Source of the DNA: Hyparrhenia diplandra
Taxonomy: Eukaryota; Streptophyta; Magnoliopsida; Poales; Poaceae
Length of the DNA stretch: 64,000 nt
NCBI GenBank assembly: GCA_015847255.1
Contig: JADLZK010004649.1
Span: 2,790,001-2,854,000 of the forward strand
Direction: 5' to 3'
Shown one piece after another: positions 36,205-47,101 of the stretch. Under the pieces are notes generated by a model. The model was not told the origin of the DNA. It ran no database searches and saw nothing but the letters and a program-made list of their open reading frames with translations. Each line of letters begins with the position of its first letter. Position 1 is the stretch's first letter. The translations under genes were made by a program, and so were the position numbers.

Positions 36205-38320
36205 GTCACAATATGGATGCACACACAAACTTTTCATGTAGATCACCTTGTAGATCATTTCCCTCCTTGGGATCCTTTGCCGTGTGTGGTAGAACAGTAC
36301 GATCAGATTGGAAATGTGTTTTCTTCTTTGCTCGTAGTCTCATGTCCAATGCATGAATCTAGAAACCTACGCCACTCTGTATTTTGCTCCTAGGAACGAA
36401 CTGGGGCCTATTTGTCCATAAGGACGACATGGTTTTTGCCTCAAATATGGATGCTGCTACCCAGCTGGTCAGTTCAGGAGAGGTTTCATGGCTATTTCCT
36501 ATGGATGACAGCAGCCTCTGATCCTGTGCTACCAAGAGAAGAGAAGTCCTGGTGCTTGTCAGCTTGTGTGGCTAGCTCCAACATATCTGCCTGCATTTGG
36601 TTTTTGTATCGTTGAAGGTTGACGAGAACAGATAACGTACCCGATGGTGATGCTGATGCTTGCACTTTCCTGGGTAGTCTTTGGCATGACCTTTGGACTG
36701 TTGGTGTGTTAAAAGGTCGATGGTGTGTTAAAAGGTCGATTGTGGTCAGGTAATAACGATCAAGCGAAGTGACATATATGACCGATTGAATTTGCATAAT
36801 GTCGCCTATAAACTTTTGACCGTGTGATGGGTAGACCCATGTCGGCTATACACTTTTACTAGTATCTGCTAAAAGTGTCTCATCACTCTGAATGAATACT
36901 AATGTAGGAAATTGGGTCCAGGGCGTTCATACCTTCCCAGTTACAGTACCAAAGGTTTGCAAAGCTGGTCTATAATTGGCTACTTTGGTAAGTACCTAAT
37001 GCTACAGCTAGCAAATAATGGTCTGCTTTGGCTGCAAGGAGAAAGCTGCCGATGTTTTTGTCGGAATCTTACATGGTCTCTGCACAAAACGTGCGTTTGC
37101 TTCTGCTGTACATGGATGTGTGTACTTGTCAGCATTGAGTTCAAAATATCAGAAACAAAAGGAAGGTGTGCACGTTCCCGCCGTATTTCCATTCCATTAT
37201 TCTACCAGCCAGTTCGTGATCGACTTCCCGGACTTCTGGGTCAGCTAGCCAGCCAGCGTTTTCCTACTGGGCAAGGCAAATGCGACCTGCTGACGCTTGT
37301 CCCCGTCGACGAGTGTGACCTCACTTTGTCTTCGTCTTCATCTGAGAACGGTCAATTCAACTGCTTCTGGGTTCCTAGCTGCGATCCGTTGTCATCTAAC
37401 TGAGACAAAACGGGATGATGACAGGCTCCTCTCACAATCCATGTTCCTTTCGTAATTCCAATCTACGTGACCTTCAGTGGTTGCAAGTCTGCCACGTCAC
37501 TGATGATATATGTCTATCACTACAGGAATCGGCCGCTTTGCCGAGTGCTGGATGCACTAGGCAAAGACATCATTACACTCGGCAAAGTCATTGCCGAGTG
37601 CGCACTCGGAAAAGGCCACTTTCGGCAAAGAATTACTCGGCAAACAAATCTTTGCCGAGTGCGGATGTCGGGCACTCGGCAAAGGCTTTGCCAGTGCCGT
37701 GTCGTACTCGGTAAAGAAAACGACAACCGTTAACTGAGCGGTCCTTTGCCGAAGTGCTGACACGGCACTCGGCAAAGATTCGTATTTTTAAAAAAAACTT
37801 TGCCGAATGCCATGTCAGTACTCGGTAAAGAATCCATTTAAAAAAAATAATCTTTGCCGAGTGCTAGGATAAATACACTCGGCAAAGTAATGGTCACTTT
37901 GCCGAGTGCCACCTCGCACACTCGGCAAAGCTAGGATTTTAGCTGTCAGAAACAATCGATTTATCTACCTGAAAAAGAAAGAAAGGAGGGAGGTTGCATC
38001 CAACAACATTGTTGGAGATGATGGCGGCGGCGCTGGCGATAAGCTCTGATGATGTGGTCCTCTGTTCAGATGAAACTGCCGTCGCAGCACGAGCTTGCCA
38101 TTTTCCTCTGAAACGAGTCACCGGTCCTCATGCTCCTTCCACGGTTGCCGGCTCATATCATCACAGGGTTTGGGAAGTTTTTTTTTTTTGGAAGGTTTAG
38201 ACAAGTGGAGCCGGACGTGTGTGGTCGAGCCTGGTTGATGAATTGTCTCTCCAACTTGTGCCGAACTCCTGTCAGTCTGTAATCATCCACTTTTGACTAT
38301 CTGCTGGGTGACAGGTATAT
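36205..38320. repeat. Duplicated non-coding unit U3
   Basis: Aligned by eye with U2 (21983-23650): the same order of TATGGATGCACACACA, TGTTTTCTTCTTTGCTCGTAG, GATGGGTAGACCCATGTCGG, GGTCTGCTTTGGCTGCAAG, TCTGTTCAGATGAAACTGCC and GTGTGGTCGAGCCT. U3 carries an internal tandem duplication (GTGTGTTAAAAGGTCGAT twice, 36710-36741) and a CACTA end (37518-37936) that U2 lacks. Confidence 0.7.
37518..37936 (+). mobile_element. CACTA transposon terminus with TTTGCCGAGTGC repeats, truncated
   Basis: Starts CACTACAGGAATCGG and is followed by more than ten direct and inverted copies of TTTGCCGAGTGC/GCACTCGGCAAA, the subterminal transposase-binding array of an abundant grass CACTA family. The expected right end is missing; the array stops at CTCGGCAAAGCTAGG and the repeat unit U3 resumes. 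It inserted within U3, since U2 lacks it at the matching place. Confidence 0.85.
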
Positions 38321-39034
38321 GTACACACTTCCGTGTTCAAGCTGCTAATAAACATGCATGTTGATAAACATATAAAAGATAAAACGCACTGCACTACTAC
38401 TGGCTTCTGTTGAGAAAACTGTAATAATATATCACATGTGGAGATGTTTTGGGTTTCAGCAACCGTATGAGCCAACGTCAACGAAACCTTCTCATTTTTT
38501 TCAGTCTCCACTTACGATATCACGGCAACTCGACAAGTTTCACAATTTTTTTTTAACTTTATATGCATTTTTTTGACTATCCAGCTAATAACTGCATAGA
38601 CAGACGAAGCAGCAGCAATGCAGGTTGTTCACGTCAGCAGCCGTGAATGGGAGTATGGGACCCGTTGCTTGTCACCATCCTTGAGTGCGAACTAGCATTG
38701 TCTTGGTCTTCCACTGGCTGCGGTCAATTCAACGGCACGATATCCCTATCTTGCTTCGTTGTTACGGGGACGCCCGGGCCAAACGGGAGGAGTCGATGAC
38801 ACTTGACAGCCTCCTCTCACTCACAAAACGACTAGAGCAACCAATCGTACCCATGGTGTCGTCACTGCACGAGATAAAAGCAGGCTATGACTATGATGGC
38901 GATGGTAAGACTGTACACTGGGTCCTGGACCGCATCCGGCGGTAAAGCGGGGTGCAGGAGCATTTGGCGTAAAAATCACACCATTATCCGCTAAAGCATC
39001 CGGGTTGCAGCGCTGTCTGGTGTAGGTACCGCTA

Positions 39035-40064
39035 TAGATGGCCAACGGGCCGTGCCGGCACGGTCCGGCGGCACGTCGTGCCATGCCAGTGTTGGTGCTC
39101 ACCGGGCCGCCGTTTTCGGCCGTGCGTGCCGTCGGCGTGCTCACACCTGGCCATCGGCCCAAGGGCGCGGTCGAGACGCCGTCGTGCCAGCCCGGCGGCG
39201 CGTCATGCCGGCCTGGCGACGCGTCGTGCCGCCATGCCGAAAGCCATGGCCGCCACAGGAGCGAAGGACCGCACTGGTGGAGGAGCCATGGCCGCTGCCG
39301 GAGGAAAATGACTGAAGGGGAAGGGGCTGCGGCGCGCGCGCGGTAGAGGAGGCGAGGAGCCGTGCCCATAGGCGCGTGGCAGCGGTGGCGGGGGAGCTTG
39401 GTTGCGGCTGCGGCGGGGGCGATTGGTCGCAACTCACGACGCTGCGTGGTGGATCGGCGTGGAGACGGGGGCTGGCCACTCGGGGAGTTTGGTTTCCTTT
39501 GTGTTATGGGCCTTTTTTTTTTTTTTTTTAGAATGACACAGCTGATAACGCAGACGCTTACAACACGCACGCACACTCACCCCTATGAACCTGCGACGCA
39601 AACCCTACCCTATAAGCACCTCCGAAGGACCGAGCACCGGGCAGATCCGGAGATTCTCGAAGTCACCATTGGCGCCTCGTCGTCGACGGGAACGTCGCTA
39701 CCACTTAATGCATAATGCCAGAAAATCCTAGGAAAATCCCGGGAAAGGTGCGAGCACCGGGATTTGAACCCCGGTGGGCGCGGCCCCACCGGACCGTCCT
39801 ACCATTGGACTACAAGCCAATTCGCTGGGCCTTTTACTGCTTGGGTTGTTGGGATTTTGCTATGGCTGCTGTTGACATCGTGGGCTGTTGCTTGAAATTT
39901 TAATTACCGGGCCACACCGGGCCGTGCCTGTGCCGGGCCTCGTGCACGGTGGATCGGGCCGTGCGGCGCGGCACGCCGGACACCGTGTCATGCCATTCGC
40001 CGGGCCAGGCTGATTCTTCATGCCACGGGCCATGTCTTGGACCTCGGGCCGCATGGCCATATAT
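39035..40064. mobile_element. hAT-like non-autonomous element, GC-rich
   Basis: It is flanked by an 11-bp direct repeat AGGTACCGCTA (39024-39034 and 40065-40075) that contains an 8-bp target duplication. The ends are TAGATGGCCAACGGGCCG and, in complement, TATATATGGCCATGCGGCCC, both of the ATGGCC...GGGCC style of grass hAT MITEs. The interior repeats GGGCCGTGC/GCACGGCCC many times. It carries a nested SINE at 39517-39825. GC-rich open frames here (such as 38821-39576 minus) are element sequence, not genes. Confidence 0.65.
39507..39835 (-). mobile_element. tRNA-derived SINE, second copy, nested in the hAT-like element
   Basis: Same family and orientation as 4201-4521: A tail seen as a T-run from 39511, the CTCACCCCTATGAA and GCGCCTCGTCG landmarks, the B box as GATTTGAACCCC (39761-39772), and the tRNA-like head at 39800-39820. 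The target duplication is TGGGCCTTTT (39507-39516 and 39826-39835). Confidence 0.85.
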
Positions 40065-41865
40065 AGGTACCGCTACGTCCAGGAGCGCTAGCCCACCTAC
40101 TGTCATCTCTCCTCTCCGTGGTCCCCGCCCCTCTCAGCCCCCGTCATCGCACCCCCGCCATGGAGGGCGCTGCCGCTGCAGAGGCGGCCATGGAGGGCCA
40201 CGGCGGCCGCCAAGATGGCCATTTCTTACTTCCTGGATTTGGGCTTGGCTTTTCTGGGTTTAGCAAGGTAGCGGCGGGCCAGCGTCAGGACGTCATGCTA
40301 CCGGGGCCACCGTAGACAGACGAACCAGCAGCAATGCAAGTTGTTCACGTCAGCAGCCGGCCGGCCAGCGTCTTCGTACCGACGATCCTGGAGTGCGACC
40401 TAATTTTGTCATGGTCTTCCTCTGGCTGCGGTCAATTCAACGGCTTCCTAGAGCTAGTTTCCTTGTTACCGGCCGGACCGTCACAAGCCGAGATCAAATC
40501 CTGGGACCGACACTGCGTACGACGATAAGCTCGGGTCCGGTCCTCTGTTCAGATGAAACTGCTGTCGTGGCACGAGCTTGCCGTTTTCCTCTGAAACGAC
40601 TCAAAGGTCGTGTGTCACGACATATAGTCACAGGTTGGGAAGGTTATTTGGAACTTTTAGACGACTGCAGCCCAGGTGTGTGGTCGAGTCTGGTGGATAA
40701 ATTATCTGTATAACTAACCTGTAACGGTGTAATGCCCAACTCATGTTATCATCATTCACTTTTGACGACTGCTGTTGGGTAACAGAGTGAGAGGTACGCC
40801 CATCCGTCTCTTCAAGGTGTTACAAGCTTGTTGATAAAGCGCAATGCACTCTGCACTACAACTGGCTTCTGTTGAGACAAGTGTGTGTCTGTTAGGGACA
40901 GATCTTGAAGCTGCCACAAGAGTGTATGACAACTCGCGCCAGTGAATGGATCTTTATGTTTGCAAAATTAACTAATAAATTAAGAAGCGTGTCGATATGG
41001 AATTGTCTCGGTTCAAAAGTTTTGCATAAACAATTCTGCACATGCTGCAGTTGAGGTTTCAGTCAACTGCCTATGATGTGCACCGAACGAATGTACTAGC
41101 TTCCTCTCTATGTTTCGCTTAAATTGTCGAATTGATCGTAAGAACATGTGTGAATACCAATGACTGGCTGTGTGCTGCACTGTGCATGGCAGGAAGACCT
41201 CCATAGACTTACAACAGCTCTGTCTTTCCTGTGCCTTGATCAGGGGCAGGGAAAGACCATGACCATCCACCATTGTTGACTAGTGTGCAGTAGCAAAGAT
41301 AAATAGAGGGAGGCACCCAGAGCCTTTTCACAAAAGCTTTTCACCAACGTGAAAGCAACTTCTATAGCAACTGAACAGGCAGCAGCTGCAGCACTAGGAA
41401 GGGTTTTGCTAAAACCTCACTGCTGTGATGGCGAACCCCAATGATAGTATGAACAACTACTAGACTCCTTTATCTATTTTCTAGTGTCCTAGTAGAGCTT
41501 AATAATCCTAGAAATCTAACATAAATATCTCAACAAGCATCTGAAATGATGCAAATCTGTGGTCGAGTTTGTAAACAAATCACTTGCACCAGACATGACT
41601 GCTGGGATCTTGGGTGGCAGGTACATTGATCTGTGTTCAACTTGTTATTCATCGTGGAATTGCACAGCTTATGAATTTGTTTGGCTGATTTAATAGGCCA
41701 GCTGATTCCGGCTGATTTAATAGTACTTGTGTGTGAGAAAAAAAAGCCGAAATAAGCCGAGAGAAGGGCGATGTGTACATGTGTGTCGACACAAATTAAA
41801 CTGCATAAAGTCTCTCGACAATAATTATTTTTAGTTGAATCAATTGGAGTGGGGAATTAGCCATC

Positions 41866-43032
41866 ACTTCCATTGCGCTAAAAATGTTGCAAAGAATTCA
41901 GTCAAAGAAACACCAAACAAAATGAATGCATTTATTGGCGATGAAATATCAGCAATATCACAATTCAGTCATTTTCATGAAACATAAGCCCTATTTGGAT
42001 ACTCTTAGTTAGAGTTAGTTAGTTCTTACTTTAATTCTAGCCCTAAACTAACTCTAGCACTAGAGGTGTTTGGATGGAAGGTTAGATTGACATTAAATGT
42101 ATTTGTCCAATCATGTGGTGTAGGTGGAGGGAGAAAGAAAATATACTTTTTAGTGGACCCAACTTGAACTAATTCTAATTAGCACCTCTTGGGTGAGCTA
42201 TTTTTTTGGTGGCTTAGATGCAACTAACCCAATCTAAACCTCCTGTTTGCATCCTTTAGGGCTATTTGAGCTCCAACTAGCTCAAGCTCTCTAACCCATG
42301 GATCCAAACAAGGCCATATCAAGGTGTCTGTCTCGCACTCTCTTTGCAACACTCACTTTGCAATTTGATAGCCGCTGACTATCTCTGCTTTTGGTGCTTC
42401 AAACCCTCTTAATGAAAACGATCAAAGTCCATGAAAAAGTTATTGATGAAACATCTAGGTCTTCCATCCTATTATCACAGCTGCTCTGCGTACCATGTCC
42501 ACTTAGAACAATTGTGCGATATCGGCAAACTAAATTCAAGTGGAAACAGTCATCGCAAATAGCACGTAATCAAACATATATCTTGTTTCCCTCCACCTTC
42601 TCAAATTAAGCAATATAAAAAATTATGATCATTAGTTGAGTAGAACAATAATGTCTTTCAAAGCACATAGATCTGATCATCTATATGGATTTCAATCCAA
42701 AATGCTGGTTATATAAGATCACAAGGGCAAGTTTCATGGCATTTGCATGAACTAATAGTTTGAGGCATGCATTGGAAGTGTTGTCAGCATACATCTTTTG
42801 CTTCACGGATGGTGACTTCGTTAGACCTTGATAATTTTCAAGATCAGAACAATCCCTAGTGACATTTCACAAGATTCATGTACATTGTTCATGCATATTG
42901 CTCTTTATGTACAGTCAATTCGCTATGATATTTTTTCTGACAAGGATAGATTCCCATCATTAGTAACTTACACACCCAGGTAGATGGGACATGCTTTTTC
43001 GCCATCCTTAAGCACACCTCGACCTAAGTTTA
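41866..43032. repeat. Segmental duplication copy 2 (pairs with 30571-31520)
   Basis: Same landmark order as copy 1. It contains a MITE at 41998-42315 that copy 1 lacks, and lacks the LINE tail of copy 1. The two copies lie about 11 kb apart in the same orientation. Confidence 0.8.
41998..42315. mobile_element. MITE with GGCCTTGTTTGGATCC-type ends
   Basis: Left end GCCCTATTTGGATACTC and complement of the right end GGCCTTGTTTGGATCCATGG are inverted repeats. The interior is rich in CTAGTTAG/CTAACTC phrases that also pair with each other. Target duplication unclear. Confidence 0.65.
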
Positions 43033-44199
43033 TGATCGTCTTTCGGTGGTCAATTTAATGGCAACCATAGCTCCTTTGTTACATATAGGAATTCCAAAAG
43101 ACTAAATCGGTGACAGCCTCCTGACGAGTCTCATTCGTGCTTCCATCCTTTGGGCCGGCAACACATCACTGATGGAATAATGTGTTTCTTTTGGCTTCCA
43201 TTCAAGCTCTAAGTATGAGAAACATTTGCATGAAAACAAAAGAGTGGCGACAATTCACTTTGGTTCTCGGTTCAGATGCATCTTGTTCATTTGCATCAAG
43301 ACAAAGAGGCTCAATGTTGACGTCTGCAAAGTATGACAAGCATTCAATCGATCTTTACACATTACACCAGGCCCAGAAAAACTAGTGTGCTCCTATGTAT
43401 AGAACTTGCAAAAGATATTTGAGCGAGTCAGCATTTGTGAAAAAAACAACTGTGTTTCTTATTGTCCAAATTGACCACAAAATTACGGTTGCAGTAGTTA
43501 GTGAACAGGATAAAAAATTCTATCTTTCTCAGAAAACTAATCGTTATATATGTTTTGGACATTCCAACAAGGTGGCTTAATTCCTAGCACCACATGGACT
43601 GTTCCCCACCAGTACATGGCAAGCGAGCGTTGGAATAAAAGGTATTGAATGCTTTCAAATTTGCTTCAAAATTCACATGATTTATCCCTTTTGAATTGCT
43701 CTTTGCTAAATTATCCATGGAGAGAACAAACCGACTCACAAAAAACAAAACAGATACATTTTTATAATCTTCGATGGTATCGTTAATTCGTTAGCTGCCA
43801 AACCAAAATCCGCGAAGACCCTGGCAGGGGAGTTGGGCCACGACCCGAGAAAGAAGGGGCCCAAGAGGGCCCATACTCATGATAATAGGCTTCCGAGGTG
43901 TTTGGGCTGAAGTGTGCTTTGCAGGCTCTACCGATATGCACTATCGACATCTGCACTGCACCACAGGAAGGCATCGGTACGGCGACACGGCACCCGATTC
44001 TTTTTGAAAATATCTGGGACAGTTTTCAGAAATGATGAAAAGGACAATTGGGGAGCGGTATCTAGATATTGATTTTGTGGGATCCCTATGCAAACTCCAT
44101 TTTAGAGATGACTAGATCGATGCCTCTACAAATCAATTATTATTTGTACCGACCTAAGATTAAAGACGGCTAGAATGGGTAAGCAGCTGCATAGTCCTA
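43033..44199. other. Intergenic DNA, no gene seen
   Basis: Small open frames at about 43180-43580 have no known domain and ordinary AT-rich composition. Nothing else is recognisable. Confidence 0.35.
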
Positions 44200-45199
44200 A
44201 GCATCTCCAACGGTTTGGCATAAGGACTTGGCATTCTTAAATTTTGCCAAAATCTTGAAAATCTGCTCTCCAATGGTTTGGCATATGTTTTGGCAAATTT
44301 TCCTAACTTGGCATTTGGAGGGTCTCCACGCGCATATTTGCGCTTCCCTTCTCCGCGCATTTGTCCTCCCGCGGGCGTTCTGTTTTCTCGCGCCACGCGT
44401 AGGAACTTTCCACGCGAGAAGGCTGCCTCCCCGGGCGATCTATTTTCTCACAGCTCGTCGACCATCCAGCCCCTGGCGTCGTTGATCACGCCGGGAGGCG
44501 CACTGACGAGATATTAGCCGCGCTGGTTGTGTTCTTCCTGCTCGACGCTGAACACCGGCCGCCTTAATCCCAGGCGAGACGACCGTGAAGGGCGGCGCCG
44601 CCGTCGTGCTCGCGAGATCGCGTCGTCCTCCGACCAATTAAGAGACGAAATACACGACATGCTCATCAAAAGCTGATCGCACGCATTACCTCCCGGTGCT
44701 GGTCAAGAAGATGCAAAGACGTGTCATGGCAACCGAGTTTTGTTGTGTCGTCGGGTGTTGTGGCGGCAGTGCAAGAACTTCCCGGCGAGGGTCCTTGCAA
44801 GGCCGAGGCGCTGCAGCTCGGCGCGTTCCAAAAGCTGCTTCCGCTCCAGGTCGGCTCCATGGGCGTGACCAAGGATAGAGCTAGCGACGGTGCCAACTAG
44901 CAAAAATAAGAGACGGTGGATTTCAAAGGGGCTCAAGAGACCATTCTCATGAATGGCGGCAAGACTCAGGCTTAACGGCGGCGTGTGAACACCCACCCCC
45001 GCCCGGGAGATAAATCGCGACGCCCAGCTCGTTGAAAAAAAAAAACAGTGGTAGTTGGAGATGGGCCCACAATTTAGGTTTTGCCAAACTAATTTTGCCA
45101 AACCATTGGAGATGAGATTTGATTAAACTTGCCAAACATCTTTGTCACTTGGCATATTACAAATTTTGCCAAGTATAATTTTAAACCGTTGGAGATGCT
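44200..45199. mobile_element. Non-autonomous TIR transposon (AGCATCTCCAAC ends) with GC-rich core
   Basis: Left end AGCATCTCCAACGGTTTGGC; the complement of the right end is AGCATCTCCAACGGTTT. Further TTTGGCA/TGCCAAA phrases pair across the arms. The core (44310-44880) is GC-rich, with a minus-strand frame containing LLERAELQRLGLARTLAG that may be a captured exon, not recognised. The phrase GCAGCTGCATAGTCCTA lies directly at the left end (44183-44199) and again 17 bases beyond the right end (about 45218). Confidence 0.65.
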
Positions 45200-45419
45200 C
45201 TAACACTAAATTATACGCAGCTGCATAGTCCTATATAGCGCGTTTCATTGTGTTAGTGCTTCTCCGTACATTCTAAATTAAGTGTGACCAAAATTAAGAA
45301 AACATTCTGATAACGTATACTAAAAGAGTATAATTAATAAATAAACTAACAATACTTTTTGGTATCTTCAATATTATTTCGTTAAGTAAAAAATGCACTG
45401 TTTTTTACAATAAGTTAAT

Positions 45420-46440
45420 GAAAATCTAAGAAAAAAAAAATTGGCTCAATTTTGAGTGCTCGATTTTGAGAGAGAGGCGTGGGAGAGGAGGCTGCACGAT
45501 CTGTTGAGTGCTGAGTGGGGATAGGTAGAGAGTGAAACGAGAAACCCTAAGTTCTCGGTTTTATATCAAGACCGCTATCGGGACTTGGGTTTACTTGGCC
45601 TTGGACTGTTTCTATGGCGGGCCCATTAAATTGCCCGCCACGGTTAATTATTTTTCTGTGACAGCTAAATTATGGTGCCCACGACAGATAATGCATTAAC
45701 TGTGGCGGGCGGCTAGGCGGTCAGCTGGAGCCAATAACCGTGGTGGGCAAAAAGGTGTGCCCACCATGGAAACAAATCCTGTACTAGAGGAAGTTAGCCA
45801 TTGGGAGTGAAATCTAGCCTTCTGCCATGCACCGGACCCACTGCACGTTCACATCGGACGTGTCTGGTGCCTTCCCGACCATTGAGCCCATCTAGCCGTT
45901 ACACTTTGTGAGACTGCATCGGACGCATGACTTTTTCGCATCAGACGTGGTTGTCCTAGCGACCAGAGCCTATCCAATGAGCTCCAAAACCACAAAATCT
46001 CCATTAGACGCACACGTGACACTTTAGAGATTTTGTATGCATCAAATGTTGCGTTGAATGTGCATCTGACATGTCAGGTGGCACAGTTGATGTCATTCTG
46101 ATTTATTGTCATCTCCGCACTACTGATCCTCATCGGACATGTCAGGTGAGCCGCGGGACGCTTCCGAGCATGCGCCCGATGCATCTGAATCCCTACACTA
46201 GACTTGGGTGTCTACGTGTTCTTCGCTTTTTGGGTTAGGTTCCTCCTTCATGCTTGGAGTTCGCTTGATCCTTGGGGTCTTGCTTGAGATGTTGATCATC
46301 GGATCACCACGTCTCTTTATCAAGTCATGTCTTGTAATCTATGTGACTATAAAATAAACAACAAGAAACTTATTAATCCCATTTGGTCATGTTGGTCATC
46401 AAACACTAACATCCAAACTAAAACGGGTTGAGGTCCATTT
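45420..46440. other. Remnants of a CACTA-like end and an LTR element
   Basis: 45590-45770 carries inverted GGCGGGC/GCCCGCCACGG and AACCGTGGTGGGC motifs, like those at 62785-62905. 45840-46200 has at least five imperfect copies of a CATCGGACGTGTCTGGTG-like phrase, seen in LTRs of some grass gypsy elements, and 46330-46420 (ATTTGGTCATGTTGGTCATC) looks like the end of such an LTR. I cannot set boundaries. No gene. Confidence 0.3.
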
Positions 46441-47101
46441 TGCTTATAGGCCTCTCGCCGTAGGGAGGTGGAAGCGGAAGCGGGGCGGGGGGGTGTGGTG
46501 GCACTACTACAAAAGGCTACTACAAGGACGCCTCCCTTTCCGAGTAGGGCGGTTCTTATTTTGAGCTGCCCCTACTTTGGTACTGACCCGCCCCTACCGT
46601 GGACACAAGACCAGCCCTTATAGTGTCCATAGTAGGGGCGCCGGGTGTTACCATCCGCTCCTACTAATAGTAAGGGTGACTCAATCACGAAACCGCCCCT
46701 CGTGGTCGAGTAGAGGCGCTCTACATTGAGGTGTCCCGACAGTGGGTTCCCCGAATTTTAAAATGAGGCACTAAAAATTAAATTTTTTAAAACGACATCG
46801 CACGGAAAAACACCCTAAACAAAAATTGTAGATCTCGAAAAGTTATAAAACTTTTGTAGTTGATCACCTTTTCATTTGACCGCATTTGATGTCTCAAAAT
46901 GTGGGGTTTGAATGTTTAAATTTTTAAATTTGATTTTTTCAAACGACCTCGGACGGAGAAACACCCTAAATGAAAATTATTGATCTCGAAGAGTTATGAA
47001 ACTTTGTAGTTGACCACTTTTTATTTTGAAACCATCTTGTCATGCAAAAACTCATTTAAATGTCTCAAATTTAATATTCAAATTTTGTAAACGACCTCGG
47101 A

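Larger units (their letters stand above)
38590..40950. repeat. Duplicated non-coding units U4/U5, with inserted elements
   Basis: GTTGTTCACGTCAGCAGCCG occurs at 38624-38643 and at 40340-40359, each followed by GAGTGCGA...TTGTC and TCTTCCxCTGGCTGCGGTCA (x is A in the first copy and T in the second), so two unit starts are present. The first is interrupted by the hAT-like element at 39035-40064. The second continues through TCTGTTCAGATGAAACTGC (40547) to GACAGATCTTGAAGCTGCC (about 40900). Confidence 0.65.

Noticed and set aside
38821..39576. 251-codon minus-strand frame
   Set aside because: It runs through the SINE tail and the GC-rich hAT-like element and includes a poly-Lys stretch from the SINE A tail.
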